64,000 nucleotides of DNA from Doryteuthis pealeii (taxonomy: Eukaryota > Mollusca > Cephalopoda > Myopsida > Loliginidae): NCBI GenBank assembly GCA_023376005.1, contig CM042147.1, positions 115,500,494 to 115,564,493 of the forward strand, in the 5' to 3' direction. Under the pieces are notes generated by a model, which saw only the letters and a program-made list of their open reading frames with translations, was not told the origin of the DNA and searched no databases. Position 1 is the stretch's first letter; each line of letters starts with the position of its first letter. Of the stretch, positions 19,811 to 31,130 are shown in pieces. A program made the translations under genes and the position numbers.

Positions 19811-20106
19811 CATCATCCACAGACACGTGTTTCAACTTATCAAGTCACTTCAGGGTGGTTAGACATTTGTGAGCTACCTACAGCAGGGACAGAAACCCGG
19901 TCGATTCAGCATCAGGCGGACAGCTTACCTGCTCGGCTATCATCAGCCACAGAATGCGAAGGAGATTTTAATACACCCATCTGTATGTATGTAAAGGCTG
20001 CCATAGAGTGCTCCATCCCTTTTATAGGAGAGTGTTGCATTTACGCTTTAGTTGGCGGTCGTCAGTGAAATCCCCTCCAAAGTGCTCAACCCCAGGGGAA
20101 TGGGGA

Positions 20107-20111
<5 letters not shown>
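19811..20111 (-). mobile_element. Ribozyme element E1, copy b
   Basis: Reverse-orientation relative of 11233-11448. tRNA-like segment at about 19875-19950 on the minus strand (TAGCCGAGCAGGTAAGCTG, GGGTTTCTGTCCCTGC), hammerhead at 19817-19858, and a further body extending to 20111. Between (TA)n arrays. Confidence 0.68.
19817..19858 (-). ncRNA. Hammerhead ribozyme, decayed
   Basis: Minus strand: CCACC, then CTGAAGT (A9 changed to T), stem II GACTT/AAGTT, GAAA (19830-19833), palindrome CACGTG (19824-19829), TC, TGTGG (19817-19821). Four of five helix I pairs remain. The core substitution predicts loss of activity. Confidence 0.7.

Positions 20112-20150
<39 letters not shown>
20108..20150. repeat. 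(TA)n microsatellite
   Basis: About 20 TA units on the far side of E1b. Confidence 0.95.
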
Positions 20151-20251
20151 TATTCTGGAGCCCAGATCCACTATAGTTTGTGGCAACACAATTTTTCCCT
20201 GGATAAAGGCCATTTTAGGTAGAGCACCTGTTGAGTTTTTATTAAAACTTA

Positions 20252-20570
20252 AATACTTATATAGTTCCAATTACCATCGAATTGGGGAGACATGGCAACA
20301 AACGGTTGTAATCCAATACAAACCCGAATAGTCGCAAAGTCTACTGCAGAATGACAGGGTATTCATAAACCTACACAATATCATTCAAATCAAGCAGCCA
20401 ATCAGAACTCAAGAAATGGAATCACCAAAATCACCCAAATTCATGAATGGATCATTCTTGATTTCTATAAATACCCACTGTCTTGGACACTGCTTCAGTT
20501 AGACTTAGCTAGCTGCTGTTATTCAAACCAACAGTAGACTAACTGACCTCAATATATATAATCACATAGG
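20252..20570 (+). mobile_element. Dispersed repeat H, LTR-like with TATA motif, copy 1
   Basis: Matches 61485-61790: shared AGTTCCAATTA.CATCGAATTGG, AAGCAGCCAATCAG, GGAATCACC, ATGAATGGA, AATAAATAC/TATAAATACC, CAAACCAACAGTA and TGACCTCAATAT. A CCAAT box (CAGCCAATCAG) followed about 75 bp later by TATAAATAC resembles a Pol II promoter, so an LTR or promoter-bearing element is inferred. Confidence 0.5.
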
Positions 20571-21520
20571 CACAAAACTCTCAGTTATCAAGCACTGTTG
20601 ACTTAATGTCCTCACTACTCTAACTTATATATATAAATGAATATCATAGTTCAGATATAAATTTATTCACGCATTTCAGTGGATGGCCAAGAAAACATTT
20701 AGTTTTAAAATTTTAAAATCTAATTTTTAGACTCAATTGTTGATCTATGCACAGATAATGAATTTATGAAGCTGAAATTCAAATATAATAGAAAGAACTT
20801 GGCTTCAAAAATTAATTTCATAATGATTCTGTGACAATAAATCAAGGGTTGATTTTATACACAATTATGTAATGTTGTTTTGAAGCCCAAATTTAGTATA
20901 TTCAAAATTTATTCTCTGGAATAAGTGGAATGTCTCAATTACATTTCAGACTTGATTATGCCTAAATATTCTTGGTATTTTTCAGGAACCTAAAGGTTGG
21001 AAAATGCAAGATAAGATTACTATGAATCAATTTTTTTTTATCTTGAGAGTTTCAGTATTTGTGTAGTTGATAGTTAATGAGTTAAATTAATGGCAAAATA
21101 CTTTTTGTTTTGCTATTCTTAACAAGTTGGTATTTCTACTGACAAGTGTATGACTATTTTTGCTATTTATAAAAATATTTTAAATAGAATTTTATTTAAA
21201 GGTAATTTGGAAATTTGATAATCTTTTTTTTTTTTTTTTATTTTTTTTATGCATTTTATATATTGTGTACTAGTTTACTTTTAAAATTTAGTTTTGTGAT
21301 GATTGATAATTGTTGATCATTTATCATCAGTTATCTTTACTTTTGACTCATCTTCTGATCGGCTCCAAAAAGGACAAGTGAATGAGGGCAATGCTACACA
21401 TGTCACCTCCTCTTTAACTTTATAAAATGAAACATAAAATATATTTTCTCCAATGAAAAAGTACCCATGAAATTGTCCCTTTGTTCAAACTTTAGTCGCT
21501 CTCTTACAATCCCTTTTGGA
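20571..21520. other. Unassigned AT-rich sequence
   Basis: No gene or recognised repeat apart from a T-run at 21225-21250. Confidence 0.4.
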
Positions 21521-21825
21521 CTAATACCCTTGGGAAAGGTATGCATCCTGTTGATATGGATTCTCCAGCTATTGCTTAAACTCTTAACGTCCTATACTGC
21601 CTCATTCCACCCGGATGGAAGTCACATTCATTTTCCTAATCTACCCCAAATGAGCCTTTGTTTAAATGTAATATTAAAAGTCTTTGATTTAAGGAAAATA
21701 ACAGGTAACTTTAAATGAAAAGACCATTTTTAGCCATTTTTTGATAAATCCTTATAGGAACGGGGCTCTGGGCTTCTCAAAATTCTCAACAGGATGTTAA
21801 GAGTTAAATAGTACTACTCTGTTCT
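21521..21825 (+). mobile_element. SINE-B fragment disrupted by MITE J
   Basis: CTAATACCCTTGGGAAAGGT and CTCCAGCTATTGC are SINE-B body; the body resumes as TTAAATAGTA after the MITE. The TTAA was supplied by or created in the SINE-B sequence (usual form ATGGGTAAATAGTA). Confidence 0.7.
21581..21803. mobile_element. MITE J, copy 1, TTAA-flanked
   Basis: 223 bp with terminal inverted repeats CTCTTAACGTCCT / AGGATGTTAAGAG. TTAA lies at 21576-21579 (plus one A) and at 21804-21807. Matches 58035-58266 throughout (CACATTCATTTTCCTAATC, AATAACAGGTAACTTTAAAT). TTAA target duplication points to a piggyBac-type mobiliser. Confidence 0.75.
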
Positions 21826-21956
21826 TCTACAAGGATGGTGCCCATGGTGTAACAGTTATTATCATAGGAAATAGACACAGGGAACCAAGTTCAAATTCTA
21901 GGCAAGGCTGGTTGCATTTCACACAGTGCTAAAACCTGTACCAATTCAGTACTTGT
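21826..21956 (+). mobile_element. SINE-B, 3' truncated
   Basis: Head AGGATGGTGCCCATGGTGTA..AGTTATTATCATAGGAAATAG, B-box-like CAAGTTCAAATTCTAGG, GCATTTCACACAGTGCTAA. Confidence 0.7.
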
Positions 21957-21967
21957 GTTTTTATCCA

Positions 21968-22185
21968 TATATATATTTACCAACCCCTCTGCACAAGCAG
22001 GATGCGACACAAGGTCAATTTCTTAAGCGGAGTTTACCAGGTTTGAATTCAGAGTTTTCCTTCTCCTAGACCGGTTACCTAACCAAGGTTAAAGAGCCCA
22101 GTCTGCCCTACTATTTACCCATAGCTGGAGGGAGAGTAGGATTCATACCTTTCCCAAGGATATTAGCACTAAATGAAATGCAATT
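21968..22185 (-). mobile_element. SINE-B, tail and body
   Basis: AGCAGGATGCGACACAAGG, CTACTATTTACCCATAGCTG, CCTTTCCCAAGGATATTAGC. The tRNA head is absent. Very similar to 10359. Confidence 0.82.
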
Positions 22186-22544
22186 GTTTTTATCCATATA
22201 AGAATGTTCAGCAAATAAGAGGCTGAGACTGGACTGTATCTGTGATAGTGTTCCGATTTAAAAATCAAAAACCAAATTACAACATCAACCTATAGACGTC
22301 TCAGTCCCAGACATCAGAAGTGGGATTTTCCCCATCCTCTACCCCAATGGCAGAATGTGACGCAGGTTCGATTTTAATATGAGGGACCCTCTCGGGAAGT
22401 CCTAAAGCATTCTCCTTTAAAGGTAATGTCCCAGGCATCATCAGACAATAAACCTTGCTATAGTGACCTCATCAATAAAGCTGATTCATCTCCAGTCATC
22501 AGCATGCACAAATACTTGACATGCGCACACATAAATAAATAAAA
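22186..22544. other. Unassigned sequence
   Basis: May be 5' LINE-B sequence, as it leads directly into the LINE-B coding, but no frame was recognised. Confidence 0.35.
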
Positions 22545-22958
22545 AACGGATCACCTTATCCCAGCAAGAAGACCAGACCTAGTGTTGATAAACAAAAAAG
22601 AAAGAACTTGTCAACTGGTGGATTTTGCAGTGCCAGCAGATCACAGGGTAAAGCTGAAGGAAAATGAAAAAAATTGACAAATATCTGGACCTTGCCAGAG
22701 AACTGAAAAAGTTATGGAATATGAAAGTCAAAGTTATACCAATTGTAGTTGGTGCACTTGGAATGGTCCCAAAAGGATTGGAAAAGGGTTTGGAAAGTTT
22801 GGAAATCAGAGGAAGAATTGAAACCATTCAGAACACTGCACTGCTGCAATCTGCCAGAATACCCAGAAGAGTCCTGGAGACCTAAGGAGACTTGCTGTCA
22901 CTCAGACTCCAGTGAAAGACCATCAGCTAACACTGATGTGAAAACTCAAAAGGAGTAA
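22545..22958 (+). pseudogene. LINE-B C-terminus with REL-endonuclease motif
   Basis: One near-continuous frame: ARRPDLVLIN, then CQLVDFAVPADHRVKLKENE, then (after one frameshift at about 22670) DKYLDLARELKKLWNMKVK, VIPIVVGALGMVPKGLEKGL, RIETIQNTALLQSARI and RRVLET-stop. RPD-x12-D is the restriction-like endonuclease signature of early-branching LINEs (R2/NeSL-type), which places this as the extreme C-terminus of such an element. 5' truncated and frameshifted; its end abuts an (AAT)n array, which may be its tail. Confidence 0.75.
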
Positions 22959-22986
22959 ATAATAATAATAATATCTATGGTTTTCA

Positions 22987-23042
<56 letters not shown>

Positions 23043-23055
23043 TCTATGGTTTTCA

Positions 23056-23087
<32 letters not shown>

Positions 23088-23203
23088 TCTATGGTTTTCA
23101 ATATAATAATAATAATAATAATAATATCTATGGTTTTCAATATAATAATAATAATAATAATAATATCTATGGTTTTCAATATAATAATAATAACATATTC
23201 GCA
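22959..23203. repeat. Compound (AAT)n with five 21 bp spacers
   Basis: AAT runs of variable length separated by five copies of ATCTATGGTTTTCAATATA (from 22972, 23041, 23087, 23126, 23164). ORFs here are artefacts. Confidence 0.92.
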
Positions 23204-23544
23204 TACATATTCCAACAGGCGCCAATTTTTTTGAATAAGATTCAGTTGTTATCCTGTTATTAGAGAGAGTTGACTTGTTTTATTCTCACTTAAATAACTC
23301 ACAGTTACCTCTCGTTTATTCAGGAGTCCCCATATACCCATGCATCTAAATGCAATGGAGAGGTAAAATCCAAAAGAACTGATCCACAGTGTATTATTCA
23401 GATTTTTTGGTCTATTGTCCTCATCTTTATTATATACACAATGTTTCAGACGATGTACCCTCTGGCCTTCTTCAGGTGTTCCTTGTCAAACTTGGTAACC
23501 TTCTTGTTGAATTCAGGAGCCTTCCTGCTGTAATCAACCAAAAT
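23204..23544. other. Unassigned sequence
   Basis: Minus strand 23410-23480 has the phrase CTGAAGAAGGCC ... GAAACATTGTG, recalling element F, but without a convincing stem. Confidence 0.35.
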
Positions 23545-23745
23545 GGGCTTGTCGACCCGAGTTCAAGTTCCGGACAAGGCTGTTTAAATTTCACATAGCA
23601 CTAATAGTGTTGGGAAAGGTATGAATCCAACTATAATCCCTCCAGCTATGTGTAAGTAGTAGGGCAGATTTGGCTAGGTAACCAGTCTAGGAGAAGGAAA
23701 ACCCTGAATTCAAATGTGTTAAACTCCACTTAAGAAATGGACCTT
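23545..23745 (+). mobile_element. SINE-B, lacking A-box end
   Basis: GACCCGAGTTCAAGTTCCGG (B-box), TTTCACATAGCACTAATAG, CCCTCCAGCTATG, CTCCACTTAAGAAATGGACC. Confidence 0.82.
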
Positions 23746-23845
23746 TTATATAAAATAATATTAATAGAGAAACATAAAATTTAAGTATACAAAAAAGCAG
23801 TCTTCTTCTGAAAACTGCTCCATCCCTACCTTCCCTTCCTTCGTC

Positions 23846-23849
<4 letters not shown>

Positions 23850-23901
<52 letters not shown>
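23850..23901. repeat. (CT)n microsatellite
   Basis: About 25 CT units. Confidence 0.97.
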
Positions 23902-23903
<2 letters not shown>

Positions 23904-24019
23904 AAAACAGTCTGAAAAATTTAAATAACACAAATTATCAAGCCTCATTTCAAAGATTCAGTCAAATAATGATCCAGAGTGATTCAGCCATATAAATGTC
24001 TTCTAATCCAAAAGCCAAA

Positions 24020-24368
24020 GAAGTATCATACAGTGTTAGTACTACTGTATGGTTGCACCATATGGACTTTATCAAAATTCTGAGAGAAAAAGCTAGATGG
24101 GAACTACACTGCTGTTTTAAACAAATCCAGGAACCAGCATCCTACAAAACAGCGGCTTTGTGACTATTTACCATCTGTCATATCACAAACCATCCAAGTA
24201 AGACAAGAAATATCTCCTGGGCACTGTTGGAAAAGTAAGGATGAACTAATAAGTGATGTTCTATGAACTCCCACACATGGACACACCAGTGTCAGCCAAC
24301 CAATACAGACTTACATTTATCATCTCTGTGCAGAGGGCTTGCTAAGAGCAATGAGCACTTTAATTATA
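24020..24368 (+). pseudogene. LINE-A 3' fragment
   Basis: Degenerate version of the LINE-A coding: VLLYGCTIWTL, KLDGNYTAVLNKSRNQHPTK, YHLSYHKPSK, LLGTVGKVRMN, TYIYHLCAEGL-like. Multiple stops. Confidence 0.75.
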
Positions 24369-24369
24369 G

Positions 24370-24640
24370 ATATTACCATGTCCCTTGGTAAAAGTGCCAG
24401 TAAGTGACACTTAGATACTACACTGTGAAACAAGAGTCACAGATCTCAGATACTACACTGTTCCTTGAAACAAGAGTCACTTTGATTTTAGATATACACT
24501 GTTCCTTGAACAAAGTGACACTTTGATCAGATACTACACTGTTCCTTTGCAGAAGATATCAGGAGCAACATTTTCATCATAAGCAGAACATACAGATACT
24601 ATACTTTTATCTTTGCAGAAGTTAGTGACAGATGTACCAA
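24370..24640. repeat. Degenerate ~55 bp tandem repeat
   Basis: AGATACTACACTGTTCC recurs at about 24410, 24448, 24493, 24530 and 24594 with AGTGACACTTTGAT spacers. Confidence 0.65.
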
Positions 24641-24669
24641 GAAACAATGGAACCATCACAGTGTTCATT

Positions 24670-24711
<42 letters not shown>
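24670..24711. repeat. (TA)n microsatellite
   Basis: About 20 TA units. Confidence 0.95.
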
Positions 24712-24712
<1 letters not shown>

Positions 24713-24990
24713 AACCCCTCCACATGAGCAGGATGTGACACAAGGTCAATTTCATAAGCAGAGTTTAAAGGGTTTGAATTCAGAGCTTTATTTCTCCTAG
24801 ACTGGTTACCTAGCCATGGTTAAAGAGCCCAGTCTGTCCTGCTATTTACCCATAGCTGGAGGAAGAATTAGATTCATACCTTTCCCAAGCATATTAGCAC
24901 TATGTGAAATGCAAACAGCTTCGTTCAAGAATTGAACTCAGGTCAACAAGTCCATTTCCTACGACTCTAACCATTAGATCACACACCTTC
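24712..24990 (-). mobile_element. SINE-B, near full length
   Basis: Tail CACATGAGCAGGATGTGACA, body CTATTTACCCATAGCTGGAG, head with GAATTGAACTCAGGTC and CTAACCATTAGATCACA. Flanked by TA and TG microsatellites. Confidence 0.87.
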
Positions 24991-24992
24991 AA

Positions 24993-24997
<5 letters not shown>

Positions 24998-25031
<34 letters not shown>
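24998..25031. repeat. (TG)n microsatellite
   Basis: About 16 TG units. Confidence 0.97.
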
Positions 25032-25032
<1 letters not shown>

Positions 25033-25680
25033 AAATATATCTTTATTCCTCTTGAAAGACTTTCTCATTCTTTATAGCAAACAGTAATGTCATTACACTA
25101 AGAAGAAGAAAAAAAACAAAGAATTAGATATTAAACATTACTTTGTCCACATTCTCCCTGCCAATTTCTGTTTTTCAATGTTTGTCAGGTCTGTTACGTC
25201 CCAGACCAACAACTTTAGATGGAGCAAATTTCTTGATAGGAAATAGTTGTTTGATTGAGTAAGCAAGGATAGAAGGAAAAAAGAACGTTTTAGAAGACAG
25301 TATTCAGTTTAGGGAATTGGTGGTTTTTTTTTTTTGTTTTTTTTTTTTTTTTTTTTTGGTGGGTTTTTAAACTCAGAAAAGATGTAGGTTGATGGTAAGT
25401 TGAGGACGATGAAAAAACGAATGCCCAACACTGGAAGGACAGAGGGCAAACAGAGATGAGAATTGCGATTGAATTCATTGAAAAGTAAGAACAAAATTAT
25501 AATAAAAATGATTGTATATTAAAAAAGCACAGATCAAACAAAATAAACCCGAAATGCATTTAAAAAAATCGAAGAAAAAAACTTTAACATGAAAATGACG
25601 AATCAGTAAAATACAAAAGTTGCTTATGTCGACAACCATTACACTATGCATGCCTCCTCGTTATTTACTAAGTTTAGCTT
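25032..25680. other. Unassigned sequence with a 40 bp T-run
   Basis: T-rich run at 25322-25359. No gene recognised. Confidence 0.4.
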
Positions 25681-26625
25681 AAATTTCCTTTTTCTTTTTC
25701 TTTCTTATCATACTGTACCTACTCATATATATTTTTTTCTTTCGTTCTTTCGTATTCATTCTTTCTTTCTACTTATAACCAATTCTTTCTTTTTACTTAT
25801 ACATATTTCTTTCTTTCTTTTCTTTTTCTATTCATAAATATTTTTCCTTCCTTTCTTTCTTTCTTTCTTTCTTCTTTCTTTCTTTCCATGCTCACAACTA
25901 TTTCTTTCTCCCTTTTTTATACCTTTCCTTTTTGTTTGTTTGTTTGTTTCTCTCTTTCTTTCTTTCTACTCATTTCATATTTCTTTCTTTCTTTCTTTTC
26001 TTTTTCTATTCATAAATATTTTTCCTTCCTTTCTTTCTTTTTTCTTTCTTTCTTTCTTTCTTTCTTTCTCTTTCCTTCTTTTCTTTCCATACTCACAACC
26101 ATTTCTTCCTTCCTTTTCTTATACACTTTCTTTCTTTTTATTCGTTTCATACTTTTTTCTTTCTCATCATACTCATGTTTCTATTATACCTATATCTTTC
26201 TTTCTTCTCATACTCACTCTTTCTACTAATAACCACTTCTTTCCTTCTTTCTTTTACACATTACTTTCTTTCTTCCTTTATTCTATATTTGTTTCTTCCT
26301 TATACTCACTCTTTCTTTCTTTCTTTCTTTTTACTCATTTCACATTTATTTTTTTTTCATACTCACTGTTCCTACTCATACATATTTTTTCCTTCCTTTT
26401 CATACTCTTTCTTTCTATTTATAATCATTTCTTTCTTTCTTTCTTTCTTCACTTTTTCTACTCATCTTTCTTCCTTATATTCTCTCTTTCTTTCTTTCTT
26501 TTTAATCATTTCACATTTTTTTTTTCATTTCATACTCACTGTTCCTACTCATACATATTTCTTTCTTTACTTTTCCTTCTTTTCTTACTCACTCTTTCTT
26601 TCTACTTATAACAATTTCCTTCTTT
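25681..26625. repeat. ~950 bp (TTTC)n/(CATA) pyrimidine-rich array
   Basis: Imperfect TTTC/TTCC units punctuated by CATACTCA and TACTCATA phrases. It continues at 27195-27335, 28920-29060 and 50075-50310. The long F/S-rich ORFs are repeat artefacts. Confidence 0.92.
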
Positions 26626-26725
26626 TATTTATCTGCCCTATCTGCTGGAAAGAAAGATCGCACTGATTGCACCCTGCAGAGGGATAAAATCCCCCCATTG
26701 GTGTCATTTGTTGGTTGTGGGTGGC

Positions 26726-27194
26726 GATTTAGGATGCTTAAGGATGGAATCATTGGTAGCTGAGCATTCTATGACATACAACACTCCACTTCGACCCTTA
26801 CTTAGGCGAAACAGGTGATTGGAGTGGCCCCCTTTGATCAATCGACTAGTCATGTCAAGTCCTACCACCTATATTATTATCCAAACTCTATTGCCCTTAA
26901 AGCAAACATCTAACACTTATGTGCTAGAAGGCAGTGACTGAGGGTCTTAGTGTCCTGGGTATGACATTAAACTGAATCTAGTGTTTAAATTCTGAAGCTT
27001 TCGGGAGTGTGGAGTACCCTTTCATCGCCATTACTTCCAGATCCACTTTGAACCATAGTGGTAGTACCTGTTAAGGTCTGATCTACGGGTCAAATAGAAA
27101 AAAATGAGTTTTTAAAAAATTTGAATACCCATCAATAAAACAAAAATATCTTTAGTATAAAATAACCCAACAAGGGTTGACATGCCGTAAAACC
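26726..27194 (+). mobile_element. Retroposon family A, copy 4
   Basis: GGATGCTTAAGGATGGAATC to the tail AATAACCCAACAAGGGTTGACATGCCGTAAAAC (27157-27190). Flanked on both sides by the TTTC array, so it probably inserted into it. Confidence 0.82.
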
Positions 27195-27336
27195 CTACCA
27201 ACCAATTTTTTTTATTCTTTCTTATGGTCACTCTTTCTTTCTATTCATACTTACCTTTTCTTTATTTTTCTCTTTCTTTCATTCTTCTCATACACATTTC
27301 TTTCTTTCTTATACTCACTCTTTCTATTCATCTATT
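27195..27336. repeat. (TTTC)n array
   Basis: Continuation of the pyrimidine-rich array. Confidence 0.9.
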
Positions 27337-27440
27337 ATGGACTCTCTCATCGATTTTTGACGCATGAGGGTTCATCCACACAATGAATATCCACACAGTG
27401 ATTTGTTTATAGTGGTGAAGGCTTGTGTTGGACCATTGCA
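27337..27440. repeat. Third copy of the 2.4/2.8 kb unit (5' part)
   Basis: ATGGACTCTCTCATCGATTTTTGA and ATGAGG.TTCATC match 2366 and 2770. Confidence 0.5.
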
Positions 27441-27504
27441 CTTTTTGGCACAGTCGATAGGAAAGAATTGGTGCATCAAGGGTTGCCACAAACCCAATCA
27501 ATGA

Positions 27505-27740
27505 CCGACCTCAGGAATTTTGAATTCAGAGTTATCCTCTCCTAGACTGGTTACCCAAGGCTGAAGAGCCCAGTCTGCCCTACTATTTAACCCATAGCTG
27601 GAGGGAGAATATATGGATTCATACCTTTCCCAAGGGTATTAGCGCTATGTGAAATGCCAACAGCTTCGTCTAGAAATTGAACTCGAATCAACAAGACCAT
27701 TTTCCACGACTCTAACCACTAGCCCATGCGCCTCCATATA
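27505..27740 (-). mobile_element. SINE-B, tail truncated
   Basis: CTACTATTTAACCCATAGCT, CCTTTCCCAAGGGTATTAGC, GAAATTGAACTCGAATC, CTAACCACTAGCCCATGCGC. Confidence 0.85.
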
Positions 27741-27881
27741 AATACTCATATTCATCTATAACACTATGATAATGTTTTAAAGTTGACTGGTGATATTAAA
27801 TTAAATATTTAAGAATAATTAGGATGATTTATTAAAAGTTAAAATTATAATCATTTGTAAGGAAGTGTAAAAAAACAACAA

Positions 27882-28522
27882 ATCTTATTATAATGGAGAT
27901 TGTGAGTTTATCTGTCTGTAACCGAAACTATATTACTATACAAGTCACAATTCCTTTTGTTATTTACATCACATTCTCCATGGTTTTATTTTTATTTAAA
28001 CCTCAATTATTAATAAAATTGTTTTACATCATTAAGACTGTTGACCATATCTACAACTAATAACATGCAATTGTATTTATACATACAAAAAATAGTGGAT
28101 TACAATGTGAATGGAAAGGCTAATTTGCATATTGATCTTAAAAAATTTATTTTAATAAATATATGCTTAGTATTATTGATTTCTAATTGTTTGGTTTTAT
28201 CTTATTGAATATGAGCAAAAATATCGGGGATAAATCTTAAAAGAAATCCATTAGCAAGAAGAAATAACTGTAATTTAATTCTTTACTTCCTATTTTAACT
28301 AAATAGTTAAATTAGCAAAATTTACCAATGAAAGACGGGAGTGATGGAAAAGGATGGAAGAGTTAGTTTCAAAGTTGTTCTATTTTTCAATCGTACCCCC
28401 TCTGTTCCAATTTTTTATTATCTGCATTCTTATTCAGTTTCATTAGCCTTTCTAATTTGATATGATATTTTATTATATTAAAACTTAAATACTTGCACCC
28501 GGAGGGTGCATATATTTGCTAG
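27882..28522 (+). mobile_element. Non-autonomous Helitron, family 1, complete copy
   Basis: 641 bp. Starts TCTTATTATAATGGAGATTG after a host A (27881) and ends TATTTGCTAG before a host T (28523), as expected for Helitron insertion between A and T. Subterminal hairpin TGCACCC-GGA-GGGTGCA at 28494-28510, about 10 nt before CTAG. AT-rich interior with no Rep/helicase, so it needs an autonomous partner. Confidence 0.85.
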
Positions 28523-28919
28523 TAATAATAATAATAATAATATTAAACATCACAGCTGGTGACTCACAATTGCTTATACTGGGTTCCTTCAAAGGTCAAA
28601 TCAAAAGTTAGCGTTAACGAAGAATAAAATTACTAAAACAACAAAATTATTTGTTACTTTGTTATTGTATTTTGGTCACGGTATGATTAAAGGTATTGTT
28701 GTATACAATCGTTAATAAGCATTTTGTAGTTATTGCGATTGTTGACCCGTTGACAGCATTTGGTCATCTTCAGACCCAGCCGGAAGTGAGAAAGTCCGAA
28801 CCAGCTGTTCTTCAACTTTTCTGTGGGTCAAAGAAAACAACATGAGCACAGGAAGTCCGAATGAGCAGGTTCATCAACCAATAAGTGGCCTGCAGCACAA
28901 CACGCAATTATAGGACCAC
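28523..28919. other. (AAT)n then unassigned sequence
   Basis: AAT run 28523-28545. The rest is not recognised. Confidence 0.45.
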
Positions 28920-29062
28920 AATCCATATTTTTTCCTTCTTTCTTTCTTCTCATACTCTTTCATTATAACCATTTCTTTCTTTCTTTCTTTCTGTCTCTCT
29001 TTCTTTGTACTCATATACATTTCTTTCTTTCTTATACTAACTCTTTCTTTCCTTATTTGAAT
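28920..29062. repeat. (TTTC)n array
   Basis: Pyrimidine-rich tetranucleotide units. Confidence 0.9.
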
Positions 29063-29342
29063 ACAAATGTTATATGCAAACAAAAAAAGAATGGTTTAAA
29101 AAAATAAAACTAGAATAACCAGCCACTTTTGATTTGTGTTATCAGATACATTCAGGTTTTCTTCAATAATAGTCTTTGTGATCTGTACACATTGCATTCA
29201 CTTTTACTGTGAAGACTAAACTGTAAGAATTACTAAACATTACTTGAGTATGTATAATGAGCAGGATGTGACACAAGGTCAATTTTTAAACAGAGTAGTG
29301 CTGATTTGAATTCAGAGTATTTTTTCTCCTAAACTGGTTGCC

Positions 29343-30375
29343 TTACTAAGGCAAGAGAACCCAGTTTACTCTATATTTATGCATAGCTGGAATGAGGGAG
29401 AGATGGATTCATGCCTTTCTCAAATACACTGAAATGCAGACCACTTCATCCAGATTACTAAGGCAAGAGAACCCAGTTTACTCTACTATTTATGCATAGC
29501 TGGAATGAGGGAGAGATGGATTCATGCCTTTCTCAAATACACTGAAATGCAGACCACTTCATCCAGGATTACTAAGGCAAGAGAACCCAGTTTAGCATAG
29601 CTGAAATGAGGGAGAGATGGATTCATGCCTGAAATGCAGACACTTCATCCAGGATTACTAAGGCAAGAGAACCCAGTTTACTCTACTATTTATGCATAGC
29701 TGGAATGAGGGAGATGGATTCATGCCTTTCTCAATACACTGAAATGCAGGGATTACTAAGGCAAGAGAACCCAGTTGCATAGCTGAATGAGGGAGAGATG
29801 GATTCATGCCTTTCTCAAATACACTGAAATGCAGACCACTTCATCCAGGATTACTAAGGCAAGAGAACAGTTTACTCTACTATTTATGCATAGCTGGAAT
29901 GAGGGAGAGATGGATTCATGCCTTTCTACACTGAAATGCAGACCACTTCATCCAGGATTACTAAGGCAAGAGAACCCAGTTTACTCTATATTTATGCATA
30001 GCTGGAATGAGGGAGAGATGGATTCATGTTTCTCAATACACTGAAATGCAGACTTCATCCAGGATTACTAAGTGCATAGCTGGAATGAGGGAGAGATGGA
30101 TTCATGCCTTTCTCAATACACTGAAATGCTTCATCCAGGATTACTAAGGCAAGAGAACCCAGTTTACTCTACTATTTATGCATAGCTGGAATGAGGGAGA
30201 GATGGATTCATTTCTCAAATACACTGAAATGCAGACCACTTCATCCAGGATTGCTATTTACTCTACTCTAGACATGGGATTGCATAGCTGGAATGAGGGA
30301 GAGATGGATTCATTTCTCAAATACACTGAAATGCAGACCAGGATTCTAAGGCAAGAGAACCCAGTTTACTTTACT
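29343..30375. repeat. ~114 bp minisatellite derived from SINE-B, about 11 units
   Basis: Units begin ACTAAGGCAAGAGAACCCAG at 29346, 29460, 29573, 29659, 29756, 29856, 29961 and so on, continue ATTTATGCATAGCTGGAATG, and end ACTTCATCCAGG. Several units carry internal deletions. The 85- and 122-codon ORFs here are repeat translations. Confidence 0.9.
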
Positions 30376-31130
30376 ATTGTTGTATACCCATTTGTTGGGT
30401 ATATACATGAGGGAAAAGACTTGGTGATAGAAAGAGAGACAGATACAGAATTGAGACTTACTTTTTTGTTGTTTCATGTCTTCTTGCTACGTCTAGTGGC
30501 TGTTTCTTTTCCTTCTTCTCTGGCCGACATGTTGTCTAGCTTCTAGCTGCTTCATCTTTACTTTCTATGGGTTAATTCTTTAATAATGCAATCAATCAAC
30601 TACAAGACATTTATTTTTCTTGAACCAGATTTATTTCTGCCCATGTTCTTCTGCACAGGGAGTTAACAACCTCAGCAGAGAGATAAGCATCCTCTCTGCT
30701 CCGACGTCTGGTTGAAACTGAAATCTAAATCTAGTCACATGTTTCTCGTGACTTGTTCTCTAGGGGTCAGAGTGCTATAACCGTTACTGGTATTTTTCTA
30801 CTCTCTGATTGGAAAGCCAATGGTCCCTTATTCTACAGGGTTGTCAATAATTTATGCTACCACATAAATTATGTAACACTATTCATGTATACTCAAATTA
30901 TTATTTCTAGTTGAAAATTGATAATTGATTAATTTAAAAAAATCAGCCAATTAATTTCAAAGGTTCAAATTTCCAGTTAATGGTTAGATAGTAGCACTAC
31001 TTTGCTTCTGCAATTATGGCTTTAGCATTAAATAACCCACAAAGGTTGATATGCCATTAAAAGCAAAGAAAGATTGAAAAGCTTACAAGTAAGTGACGCT
31101 GAAAGTGCAAATTCCTACTCAATCCTTAAA
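30376..31130. other. Insert within the SINE-B locus, unidentified; retroposon tail at 31027-31065
   Basis: Non-repetitive within the window. Contains TAAATAACCCACAAAGGTTG and ATATGCCATTAAAAG, the shared family A/LINE 3' tail, so at least its last part is a retroposon 3' end. Confidence 0.45.

Noticed and set aside
22923..23234. CRISPR-like array (regular spacers between AAT runs)
   Set aside because: The repeats are microsatellite runs of varying length and the 'spacers' are identical to each other, the reverse of a CRISPR array; the genome is eukaryotic.
23410..23480. Further hammerhead on the minus strand (CTGAAGA ... GAAA)
   Set aside because: No convincing stem II and helix I does not pair; at most a decayed relative of family F.
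25940..26666. Plus-strand ORFs of 113-223 codons, F/S/L-rich
   Set aside because: Translations of the (TTTC)n array; no domain and no stable composition outside it.
28740..28790. Hammerhead-like CTGAAGATGACC ... GGGTC on the minus strand
   Set aside because: GAAA is missing after the stem; could be a dead family F copy but not supportable.
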